Shown: positions 1 to 5,623 of the stretch, in pieces
How the letters are laid out: every line of letters begins with the position of its first letter
How positions within the stretch are numbered: position 1 is the first letter of the stretch
Assembly (NCBI GenBank): GCA_002299965.1
Contig: DBOM01000010.1
Coordinates: 1-6,478 of the forward strand
From: Caldiserica bacterium UBA646
GTDB taxonomy: Bacteria > Caldisericota > Caldisericia > Caldisericales > Caldisericaceae
Length of the DNA stretch: 6,478 bases
Reading direction: 5' to 3'
The notes under the pieces: model-generated
What the model was told of the DNA's origin: nothing
Databases searched by the model: none
What the model saw: only the letters and a program-made list of their open reading frames with translations
Translations under genes and position numbers: made by a program

Positions 1-27
1 CCTCTCTTTGTAAGGACATAAATAAAA

Positions 28-1404
28 ATGATACGCATAAAAAATGGCTATATCATAACAGAACAAGACGAACGTAAAAGAGTAACTATCTATATTGATA
101 AAGAAAAAATAAAAGCTATTATCGCAGGCAACGATACAACAATTCCGTGCGATAGTGAAATAGACGCGGAAGAAAATATAATTTTCCCGGGATTTTTGGA
201 CCCTCATGTGCATTTTGATGACCCGGGCTTTACAGAAAGAGAAGATTTTGAAACAGGTACAAGAAGTGCAGCAGCCGGTGGAATCACAACAATCGCTGAT
301 ATGCCCTGCACGTCTATCCCCCCGATCACAACAGGCAAAAATTTTGACAATAAACTTAACATCGTGCAGCCGAAAGCGTATGTAGATTTCAGCTTTTGGG
401 GAGGCGTTACCCCTGAGCAAGTTGAATCAAATAAATACAAAAAAACATTGAAAGAGCTGAAAGAAAAAGGAATTATTGGAGTAAAATTCTATACTATTTC
501 CGGGATGGAACTCTACCCCAAAATGACTATTCCTGATATGGATAAAGCTTTTAGAGAACTCGAAACACTAAATTTAGTATGCGCAGCGCATGCAGAAGAT
601 TTTAATCTCGTACAATACTACTCCCGGTTGATGGAAAAAATGGGAAGAACAGATGCCAAAAGTTGGTTTGAAGGAAGAGCATATCAAGCAGAGCCCAAAG
701 CCATCTGGTCTCTTCTGGGAATCACCGAAAAAGTTAAAAATAAATTGCACATCGTTCACCTTTCTACAAAAGAAGGACTAAACGCAATTAAATGGGGGAA
801 ACAACACAATTTAGACGTAACAACCGAAACATGTCCGCATTATCTCCTGTTTACTATCGAGGATCTTGAAAGAATCGGACCAATCCTGAAAACTGCACCA
901 CCTGTCCGTAGAGAGGAAGACAAAAACGCCTTATGGGAAGGATTGCAAAATGGCTCAATTGATTTTATCGCAACTGACCATGCAGCGGGGAAATACCCGG
1001 AAGAAAAATCTTCAAACAATATATGGGAAAATTACGCAGGAATACCAGGGACCCAACTTATGGTTCCAATCATGCTCACCTATGGTTATCACGAGAGAAA
1101 GCTTACCTTAAGCAAAATACAAAAATTGCTAAGTGAAAATGCAGCAAAACGATACGGCTTATATCCTGAAAAAGGTAGTTTGAAGGTCGGCACTGATGCA
1201 GATTTTACGATTGTAGATTTAAATAAGGAATGGATTGTTGATCCGTTGGCATTAGAGAGCAAAGGAAAATATTCCGTTGTCGCAGGATGCACGCTGAAAG
1301 GTAAAGTAGCAAAAACCATTGTGAGAGGAACGGTTGTCTTTAACGAAAAATATGGAATAACAGGGAATAAAGGTTATGGAAAACTTATAAAAGGCAACTT
1401 ATAA
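28..1404 (+). CDS. Cyclic amidohydrolase, dihydroorotase/allantoinase family
   Basis: This 458-residue protein is a metal-dependent amidohydrolase that should open a cyclic amide or ureide ring (allantoin, hydantoin or dihydropyrimidine type) in the cytoplasm. The binuclear metal site is complete. DPHVH (58-62) gives two His ligands, GVKFY has the likely carbamylated bridging Lys153, AAHAED has His188, HIVHLS has His244, and ATDHA has the catalytic Asp317. ETCPHYL (267-273) is the form usual in allantoinases and hydantoinases, whereas IATDHA followed by EEK recalls dihydroorotase, so the substrate is not settled. Length fits the family. The ATG start gives the expected N-terminal beta domain; its RBS (TAAGGA, 11-16) is weak and 11 bases away. 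The 3' end is 4 bases from the next gene, implying one operon. Carbamoyltransferases and carbamate kinase downstream argue for ureide catabolism rather than pyrimidine synthesis. The family call is firm; the substrate is inferred. Confidence 0.9.
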   Translation: MIRIKNGYIITEQDERKRVTIYIDKEKIKAIIAGNDTTIPCDSEIDAEENIIFPGFLDPHVHFDDPGFTEREDFETGTRSAAAGGITTIADMPCTSIPPITTGKNFDNKLNIVQPKAYVDFSFWGGVTPEQVESNKYKKTLKELKEKGIIGVKFYTISGMELYPKMTIPDMDKAFRELETLNLVCAAHAEDFNLVQYYSRLMEKMGRTDAKSWFEGRAYQAEPKAIWSLLGITEKVKNKLHIVHLSTKEGLNAIKWGKQHNLDVTTETCPHYLLFTIEDLERIGPILKTAPPVRREEDKNALWEGLQNGSIDFIATDHAAGKYPEEKSSNNIWENYAGIPGTQLMVPIMLTYGYHERKLTLSKIQKLLSENAAKRYGLYPEKGSLKVGTDADFTIVDLNKEWIVDPLALESKGKYSVVAGCTLKGKVAKTIVRGTVVFNEKYGITGNKGYGKLIKGNL

Positions 1405-1408
1405 TAAA

Positions 1409-2215
1409 ATGAAAATAACGATATTAGTAGACAACTACGTAACAAAAAGAGATTTTACTACCGAACACGGATTCTCTGCACTTGTAGAAACCGGGCAACA
1501 AAAGATCCTATTCGATACTGGCCAGGGCCGTGCACTACTGCATAACCTGAAAATAAAAAGCATCGACCCTAAAAATATTGGAACAATAGTTTTAAGCCAC
1601 GGACACTATGACCACACAGGAGGAATTAAACCGTTCAGTAAAAAGAATAATCAATTCGAACTGTTCGTCCATCCCGCGGCTCTTTATCCTAAATATCAAA
1701 TCACAAAAGAGTTAAAGAAAAATATTGGGTTGAAAACAAATTTAAGCGAATTTAACACAAAGTTTTATGTAGATCCTGTGGAAATTTCCCCGGGAATAAT
1801 TTACTCCGGTGAAATACCGAAAACAAACAAATGGGAATTAACAGAGACAATGTATTATAGAAAGATAAATGGCAAACTTGAAAAAGATCCCTTTCAGGAT
1901 GATGTTTCGTTGTATATAATAACCGATAAAGGCCTGGTTGTCTTAACGGGCTGTGCTCACTCGGGCATTATCAATATCATTCAGTACGGAATGGAAATTA
2001 CAGGAATAAACAAGCTGCACGGAATAATAGGAGGAATGCACCTTAAAAACGCGTCGAATAAAAGAATAAAGCGAACTGTACAATTAATTGCCAGTATGAA
2101 TCCAAAGTTCGTCGCTATATCCCATTGCACGGGGATTCTCCCCGGAATGGAGTTTGTTAAAAAAATTGGCAAAAGAGCTATTTTCACGGAAGTTTCATCT
2201 GAATTCAATTTTTAA
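1409..2215 (+). CDS. MBL-fold metallo-hydrolase, COG1237 type
   Basis: This 268-residue metallo-beta-lactamase-fold protein has the full metal-binding set: FDTG (35-38), SHGHYDHTGG (63-72) as the HxHxDH signature, TGCAHSG (180-186, His184), GGMHL (208-212, His211) and a C-terminal SHCTG (238-242, His239). This motif order, especially CAHSG plus GGMHL plus HCTG, is what I associate with the COG1237 group, often annotated as 7,8-dihydropterin-6-yl-methyl-aminobenzene-phosphate synthase-like. That name comes from a methanopterin enzyme and probably does not describe the role here. There is no signal peptide, so it should be cytoplasmic. It starts 4 bases after the amidohydrolase stop with only a weak RBS (AAGG, 1391-1394), so translational coupling is likely. 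The start is chosen because MKITILVDNYV is a typical family N-terminus. Its placement suggests it acts on an intermediate of the same ureide pathway, but nothing in the sequence names the substrate. Confidence 0.88.
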   Translation: MKITILVDNYVTKRDFTTEHGFSALVETGQQKILFDTGQGRALLHNLKIKSIDPKNIGTIVLSHGHYDHTGGIKPFSKKNNQFELFVHPAALYPKYQITKELKKNIGLKTNLSEFNTKFYVDPVEISPGIIYSGEIPKTNKWELTETMYYRKINGKLEKDPFQDDVSLYIITDKGLVVLTGCAHSGIINIIQYGMEITGINKLHGIIGGMHLKNASNKRIKRTVQLIASMNPKFVAISHCTGILPGMEFVKKIGKRAIFTEVSSEFNF

Positions 2216-2221
2216 TTCCGC

Positions 2222-2249
2222 TTGACTTACTTTAAAATTTAGATATTAT
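2222..2249 (+). promoter_or_regulatory. Candidate SigA promoter P1 for the carbamoyltransferase block
   Basis: TTGACT (2222-2227) and TATTAT (2244-2249) are separated by 16 bases, and each matches the sigma-70/SigA consensus at five of six positions. It lies directly after the MBL stop codon and about 130 bases before the first carbamoyltransferase, so that block can be transcribed independently of the two upstream genes. The -10 box lies inside one arm of an inverted repeat. Confidence 0.55.
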
Positions 2250-2297
2250 ATTTTTTTAAGGTTAAAGAGTTACAATATAATAAAAGAATAATATCTA
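2240..2297. repeat. 10-bp inverted repeat flanking the promoter region
   Basis: TAGATATTAT (2240-2249) is the exact reverse complement of ATAATATCTA (2288-2297), with 38 bases between the arms. The left arm covers the candidate P1 -10 box, and the space between the arms contains a TATAAT. It could be a pair of operator half-sites or, in read-through RNA from the upstream genes, a long-loop stem. In sequence this A+T-rich, chance remains a real possibility. Confidence 0.4.
2276..2281 (+). promoter_or_regulatory. Candidate -10 box of a second promoter (P2)
   Basis: A perfect TATAAT sits 96 bases before the carbamoyltransferase start. No good -35 box lies 16 to 18 bases upstream; the best is the T-run ending near 2258. 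It is therefore either a weak or activator-dependent promoter or a chance match in an A+T-rich spacer. Confidence 0.3.
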
Positions 2298-2307
2298 CTA
2301 TTCATCG

Positions 2308-2330
2308 CTCTTGGCAACCTTGCCTAAGAG
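2308..2330 (+). promoter_or_regulatory. Leader hairpin of unknown function
   Basis: CTCTTGGCA (2308-2316) pairs with TGCC (2321-2324) and AAGAG (2326-2330). This gives a nine-pair stem with one bulged T (2325) and a four-base ACCT loop. It would sit in the 5' UTR of the carbamoyltransferase mRNA, about 30 bases before its Shine-Dalgarno sequence. No T-tract follows, so it is not an intrinsic terminator. It is the only G+C-richer patch in this spacer, which suggests a role in RNA stability, protein binding or translation control. I do not recognise a known riboswitch. Confidence 0.45.
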
Positions 2331-2377
2331 AATTTAGTTATATAAAATATCACATTCTACAAGGAGGTAGAGTAAAA

Positions 2378-3367
2378 ATGTTGACAAAAGCACTTAAAGG
2401 CAGAGATTTTATCAGCTTGATGGATTTTAACAAAGAAGAACTAGAAACAATTTTTGATGTAGCTTTTAATCTCAAAAGAAAAGTAGCATTGGGAGAACCA
2501 CAAGATAATCTTCTTAAGAACAAAACGCTTGCAATGATTTTCGCTAACCCTTCAACAAGAACAAGAACTTCTTTTGAAGCGGCAATGACACAACTTGGAG
2601 GACATGCACAGTTTCATACTCCTGAAGTTATGCAAATTGCACATCACGAAACCTGGATTGACACTGCAAGAGTTCTCGATCGTTATGTTGACGGTATTAT
2701 GATTCGTATGTACGGCCTGGAAAAATACGGACAAGCAAGAGAGATTTTAAAACTCATGTCGGCTAATGCAAATATCCCTCTTTTCAATGCACTTGATGAT
2801 AAAGAACATCCTTTCCAAATTATGGCAGATATTATGACAATGATCGAAAAACTTGGTCCAAACTGGAAAAGCAAAAAAATTGTAATGAGCTGGGCATACT
2901 CCGGAAGAGTAAAATCGGCAGGAGTTCCACAAACAATGGCAATAGCAGCCTCGCTTCTCGGTATGAACCTGACACTAGCATATCCTGAAAAATATGATGT
3001 AGATCCGGAGTACATGGCATTTGCAAATAACGCAGCAGAAAAAAGCGGAGCCAAAATCAATATAGTGCATGATGTTTTTGATGCGGCAAAAGATGCTGAT
3101 GTTATTTACGCAAAAAGCTGGGGTAGTTTTTTGATGACTAAAGAAGAAGATACAGAATACAGAAAACAGTTCAAGGAAGATTGGAAGATCTCCAGGAAAC
3201 ATTTTGACCTTGCAAAAAAACAAGCAATCTTTATGCACTGTCTCCCGGCAGATAGGAACCTTGAAGTAACAGACGAGATAATCGATGGTCCAATGTCCGT
3301 AGTATACGACGAGGCAGAAAATAGACTTCATACGGAAAAAGCAATTCTTGCATTATCGATGAAATAG
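2378..3367 (+). CDS. Carbamoyltransferase A, N-acetylornithine/YgeW-like branch
   Basis: This 329-residue aspartate/ornithine carbamoyltransferase-superfamily protein has the full carbamoyl-phosphate site: STRTR (59-63) followed by TSFE, HPFQ (144-147) and HCLP (287-290). The region SWAYS (171-175), TLAYPE (199-204), YAKSW (244-248) and the C-terminal DEAENRLH (311-318) resembles, from memory of the families, N-acetylornithine carbamoyltransferase and E. coli YgeW rather than classical ArgF/ArgI. Specificity is therefore probably not plain ornithine. The start is fixed by AAGGAGGT (2361-2368), nine bases before the ATG. It is followed at once by a second, diverged carbamoyltransferase and then carbamate kinase. 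That order points to the catabolic direction, phosphorolysis of a ureido compound to carbamoyl phosphate. No other arginine-biosynthesis gene is in view. The superfamily call is secure; the substrate (oxalurate, another ureido acid or citrulline-like) is inferred. Confidence 0.9.
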   Translation: MLTKALKGRDFISLMDFNKEELETIFDVAFNLKRKVALGEPQDNLLKNKTLAMIFANPSTRTRTSFEAAMTQLGGHAQFHTPEVMQIAHHETWIDTARVLDRYVDGIMIRMYGLEKYGQAREILKLMSANANIPLFNALDDKEHPFQIMADIMTMIEKLGPNWKSKKIVMSWAYSGRVKSAGVPQTMAIAASLLGMNLTLAYPEKYDVDPEYMAFANNAAEKSGAKINIVHDVFDAAKDADVIYAKSWGSFLMTKEEDTEYRKQFKEDWKISRKHFDLAKKQAIFMHCLPADRNLEVTDEIIDGPMSVVYDEAENRLHTEKAILALSMK

Positions 3368-3376
3368 GAGGGAATG

Positions 3377-4387
3377 ATGGCAGACCTTTTTGGAAAATCT
3401 TTAATTACTACACAGGATTGGGAAAAAGAATGGCTCGATGAAGTACTTGAAGTAGCAAAAGATATGAAAAAGCATCGGTATGAAAAACCGTACACAGAGC
3501 TACTAAGGAACAAAACATTCTTGATGTTTTTCTACAATCCATCAGTAAGAACAAGACAATCGTTCGAAGCAGCTGCAACAGAGCTCGGAGGACATGCGCA
3601 ATTTCTTGAGCCAAAATCTATGAGACTAAAATCTAAAGGAAAAGCAGGCGAAACAATAGAAGATGCAGCAAACGTAATGAGCAGATATGGAGTAGGCCTT
3701 GGAATTAGAATGCTTGAAGACGCAATTGAAGAATACGGGCAAGGAGACGAACTCCTGAGAGAATATGCAAAATACGGAACGATCCCCGTTATCTCAATGG
3801 CTCACGATAAATACCACCCATGCCAGGGACTTTCTGATTTAATGGGCCTCCAGGAACATATGGGAGATGTTAAAGGCAAAAAAATTACACTCATGTGGGG
3901 GTACTCATCGATGGTGCGCTCCTGGAGTTCTGTTCAGGAAGATATCCTGCTCATGCCGCGTTACGGAATGAACTTCACACTCGCCTACCCGGAAGGATTT
4001 GACTTAGATCCGGAAGTAATAAGTAAGGCAAAGGAAAATGCAGAAACAGCAGGAGCAACATTTGAAATTACACATGACAGATTTGAAGCAGTAAAAGATG
4101 CCCAAGTTGTCTATGCACGACACTGGATGAATCCGTTAAGATACGTTAACGGAAAAGATGCAGATAGAGAACTGTCCCTGAAATACAAAGATTGGAGATT
4201 AACAAAAGAGCTTCATGATCTTACTGACAATGCATATTATATCCACCCAATGCCCGTCGATAGAGGCAATGAGGTAGATGATGAAGTGGCAGATAGCCCA
4301 CGCTCGATTATTTATGATATTGCAGAAAATAGATTACACACACAAAAAGCCATTATGGCACTTACGATGGCAAAAGGATGGAGGTAA
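3377..4387 (+). CDS. Carbamoyltransferase B, diverged tandem paralogue
   Basis: This 336-residue carbamoyltransferase is a diverged paralogue of the gene just upstream. They share GGHAQF, a TLAYPE segment (201-206 here) and a near-identical C-terminus with AENRLHT. Its active-site motifs differ: SVRTR (56-60) replaces STRTR, HPCQ (147-150) is kept, and HPMP (290-293) replaces HCLP. The S-x-RTR form with a hydrophobic second residue and HPCQ both recall the N-acetylornithine/succinylornithine carbamoyltransferase branch; HPMP is closer to the HPLP of aspartate carbamoyltransferases. Two ATGs are adjacent (3374, 3377). I prefer 3377 because the AGGAGGG RBS (3366-3372), which overlaps the upstream stop, would be only one base from 3374. 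The stop overlaps the RBS of the carbamate kinase gene, so all three genes should be translationally coupled. It may be a second enzyme or a subunit of a mixed complex with its neighbour; the sequence cannot say which. Confidence 0.88.
   Translation: MADLFGKSLITTQDWEKEWLDEVLEVAKDMKKHRYEKPYTELLRNKTFLMFFYNPSVRTRQSFEAAATELGGHAQFLEPKSMRLKSKGKAGETIEDAANVMSRYGVGLGIRMLEDAIEEYGQGDELLREYAKYGTIPVISMAHDKYHPCQGLSDLMGLQEHMGDVKGKKITLMWGYSSMVRSWSSVQEDILLMPRYGMNFTLAYPEGFDLDPEVISKAKENAETAGATFEITHDRFEAVKDAQVVYARHWMNPLRYVNGKDADRELSLKYKDWRLTKELHDLTDNAYYIHPMPVDRGNEVDDEVADSPRSIIYDIAENRLHTQKAIMALTMAKGWR
4380..4385 (+). promoter_or_regulatory. Ribosome binding site fixing the carbamate kinase start
   Basis: GGAGGT lies six bases before the ATG at 4392 and overlaps the TAA of the upstream carbamoyltransferase. 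It decides between this start and an in-frame ATG at 4278, which would add 38 residues with no carbamate kinase character. Confidence 0.8.
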
Positions 4388-4391
4388 CGTA

Positions 4392-5342
4392 ATGAGTAAA
4401 TTAGCAATACTAGCAATTGGAGGTAATTCTCTAATTAAAGACAAGCAACACGAAAGCGTAGAAGACCAATATGATGCAGTACGTGAAACTGCCAAACACA
4501 TTGCAGGAATGGTAGAGCAAGGTTTTGATGTAGTAATTACACATGGAAATGGACCACAAGTTGGATTCATATTACGACGTTCAGAAATTGCACATGACAC
4601 CGCAGGAATGCACCCTGTACCATTAGTAAACTGTGGAGCTGACACACAAGGCGCAATTGGCTATCAAATACAGCAGGCACTTGACAATGAATTTAAAAGA
4701 AGAAATATTACAAAAAAAGCGGCAACTGTAGTAACACAGGTCGTCGTGGATAAAAACGATGATGCATTTAAAAACCCGGCAAAACCAATCGGTACATTTT
4801 ACACAAAAGAACGGTCAGAAGAGCTGCAGAAAGAACATCCGGACTGGGTAATCATTGACGATGCAGGAAGAGGCTACAGAAGAGTAGTACCTTCACCGAT
4901 GCCTATAGAGATTGTAGAGCAAGATGCGATTGAGCTGCTTGTAAAAAATGGTTTTAGCGTTGTTGGCGTAGGCGGCGGCGGTATCCCTGTAGTTTACAAC
5001 GAAAATGGTGAGTTGGAAGGGTCTCCTGCAGTGATTGATAAGGATAATGCGTCAAGTTTGCTGGCAATAAATATTAAAGCAGACGTATTTATTATTTCCA
5101 CTGCCGTTGAAAAAGTATACCTAAACTTTGGTAAAGCCGACCAAGTTGCCCTTGACAACATAAGCGTTGCAGATGCAAAAAAATACATTGCAGAGGGACA
5201 TTTTGCAAAAGGAAGTATGCTCCCAAAAATTCAGGCAATCGTGCGATTCCTCGAAGCAGGCGGAAAAGAAGCCATCGTTACAAAACCTGAATCTTTAGAA
5301 AGGGCGTTGAAAGGTGAAACAGGTACGCATATACACCCATAA
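4392..5342 (+). CDS. Carbamate kinase, catabolic (YqeA/ArcC-like)
   Basis: This 316-residue amino-acid-kinase-family enzyme should convert carbamoyl phosphate and ADP to ATP and carbamate, which falls apart to NH3 and CO2. Visible motifs are AIGGN (8-12), THGNGPQVG (50-58), NPAKPIGTFY (128-137), VGGGGIPV (193-200), VIDKD (214-218), TAVEKV (237-242), GSMLPK (274-279) and a GETGTHI ending, all as expected for carbamate kinase and at normal length. TAVEKV followed by NFGK, with EGHFAKGSMLPK, is to my recollection the form seen in E. coli YqeA, whose gene sits in the ygeW/hyuA purine-catabolism neighbourhood; the arginine-deiminase-type ArcC more often has TDVDKV. The gene is the last of a three-gene coupled block and is followed by a strong terminator 45 bases on. 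It is the energy-harvesting step of whatever ureide the two carbamoyltransferases split. Confidence 0.95.
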   Translation: MSKLAILAIGGNSLIKDKQHESVEDQYDAVRETAKHIAGMVEQGFDVVITHGNGPQVGFILRRSEIAHDTAGMHPVPLVNCGADTQGAIGYQIQQALDNEFKRRNITKKAATVVTQVVVDKNDDAFKNPAKPIGTFYTKERSEELQKEHPDWVIIDDAGRGYRRVVPSPMPIEIVEQDAIELLVKNGFSVVGVGGGGIPVVYNENGELEGSPAVIDKDNASSLLAINIKADVFIISTAVEKVYLNFGKADQVALDNISVADAKKYIAEGHFAKGSMLPKIQAIVRFLEAGGKEAIVTKPESLERALKGETGTHIHP

Positions 5343-5387
5343 GTTGAATATTTATCGTTCTTTAATTAACAATAATATGTGATTTGA

Positions 5388-5420
5388 AAAAAGAGCTTTC
5401 GTATTATGAAAGCTCTTTTT
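5388..5420 (+). terminator. Rho-independent terminator after carbamate kinase
   Basis: AAAAAGAGCTTTC (5388-5400) and GAAAGCTCTTTTT (5408-5420) form a perfect 13-bp stem with a seven-base loop ending in a T-run. It closes the carbamoyltransferase/carbamate kinase transcript. The A-run on the left arm means it could also work on the opposite strand, although no - strand gene is visible here. Confidence 0.92.
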
Positions 5421-5452
5421 AAATAAAAAATGGTAATTAAATTTACAAGAGA

Positions 5453-5481
5453 TTGAATTCTTTTATTAATAATAGTATAAT
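5453..5481 (+). promoter_or_regulatory. SigA-type promoter of the BMP lipoprotein gene
   Basis: TTGAAT (5453-5458) and a perfect TATAAT (5476-5481) are separated by the ideal 17 bases. It lies just downstream of the terminator, so the lipoprotein gene starts its own transcription unit, with a leader of roughly 135 bases. A 10-bp palindrome, TTATTAATAA (5463-5472), falls in the spacer and could be an operator, though it consists only of A and T. A second, weaker pair, TTGACG (5507-5512) and TATATT (5532-5537) at 19-base spacing, lies downstream. Confidence 0.7.
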
Positions 5482-5556
5482 TTGAAAATGAACTATTCTT
5501 AAATATTTGACGAGCAAAAAAAAGAAAAGAATATATTATACTTAAAATAATTCTAA

Positions 5557-5572
5557 AAGGGAGGTGGTGTAA
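5557..5572 (+). promoter_or_regulatory. Orphan extended Shine-Dalgarno sequence with GTG-TAA
   Basis: The purine-rich run around GGGAGGTGGTG (5559-5569) matches the 16S anti-Shine-Dalgarno better than the true RBS of the gene downstream. No reading frame follows it: the only nearby start-like triplet, GTG at 5567, is followed directly by TAA, and it is too close for normal spacing. It lies about 50 bases upstream of the real RBS, in the lipoprotein mRNA leader. Confidence 0.5.
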
Positions 5573-5623
5573 AGAAACAAATATTTAGAAATAACAAACA
5601 CAAAAAAACAAGGAGGAAAGATT

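Noticed and set aside
1..21. Possible C-terminal end of an upstream gene stopping at TAA 19-21 or 11-13
   Set aside because: Only a few codons are visible and two frames end here, so no gene can be supported.
2130..2144. CGGGGA/TCCCCG hairpin near the end of the MBL gene
   Set aside because: It is short, lies within codons of the conserved HCTG region and has no T-tract after it, so it is best explained by coding constraint and chance.
2216..2377. Purine or guanidine riboswitch upstream of the carbamoyltransferase
   Set aside because: The hallmark loop sequences of the purine class and the conserved ykkC elements are not present; only one small hairpin is seen.
2683..3060. Minus-strand open frames inside the carbamoyltransferase and other genes
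   Set aside because: They are opposite strongly conserved coding sequence, lack matching RBS context and show no recognisable domains; they are shadows of the real genes.
2378..3367. Anabolic ornithine carbamoyltransferase (argF) for arginine synthesis
   Set aside because: The substrate-side segments resemble the acetylornithine/YgeW branch, there is a tandem paralogue and a carbamate kinase follows, and no other arginine gene is present in the window.
4278..4391. Longer carbamate kinase with an N-terminal extension from ATG 4278
   Set aside because: The extra 38 residues lie in another frame of the upstream gene and resemble no kinase sequence. A good RBS sits six bases before ATG 4392, where the protein starts MSKLAILAIGGN as expected.
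5492..5498. ACTATTC shared between the two promoter regions (also 2297-2303)
   Set aside because: It is a seven-base A+T-rich match at different distances from the two TATAAT boxes; chance is the simpler explanation.
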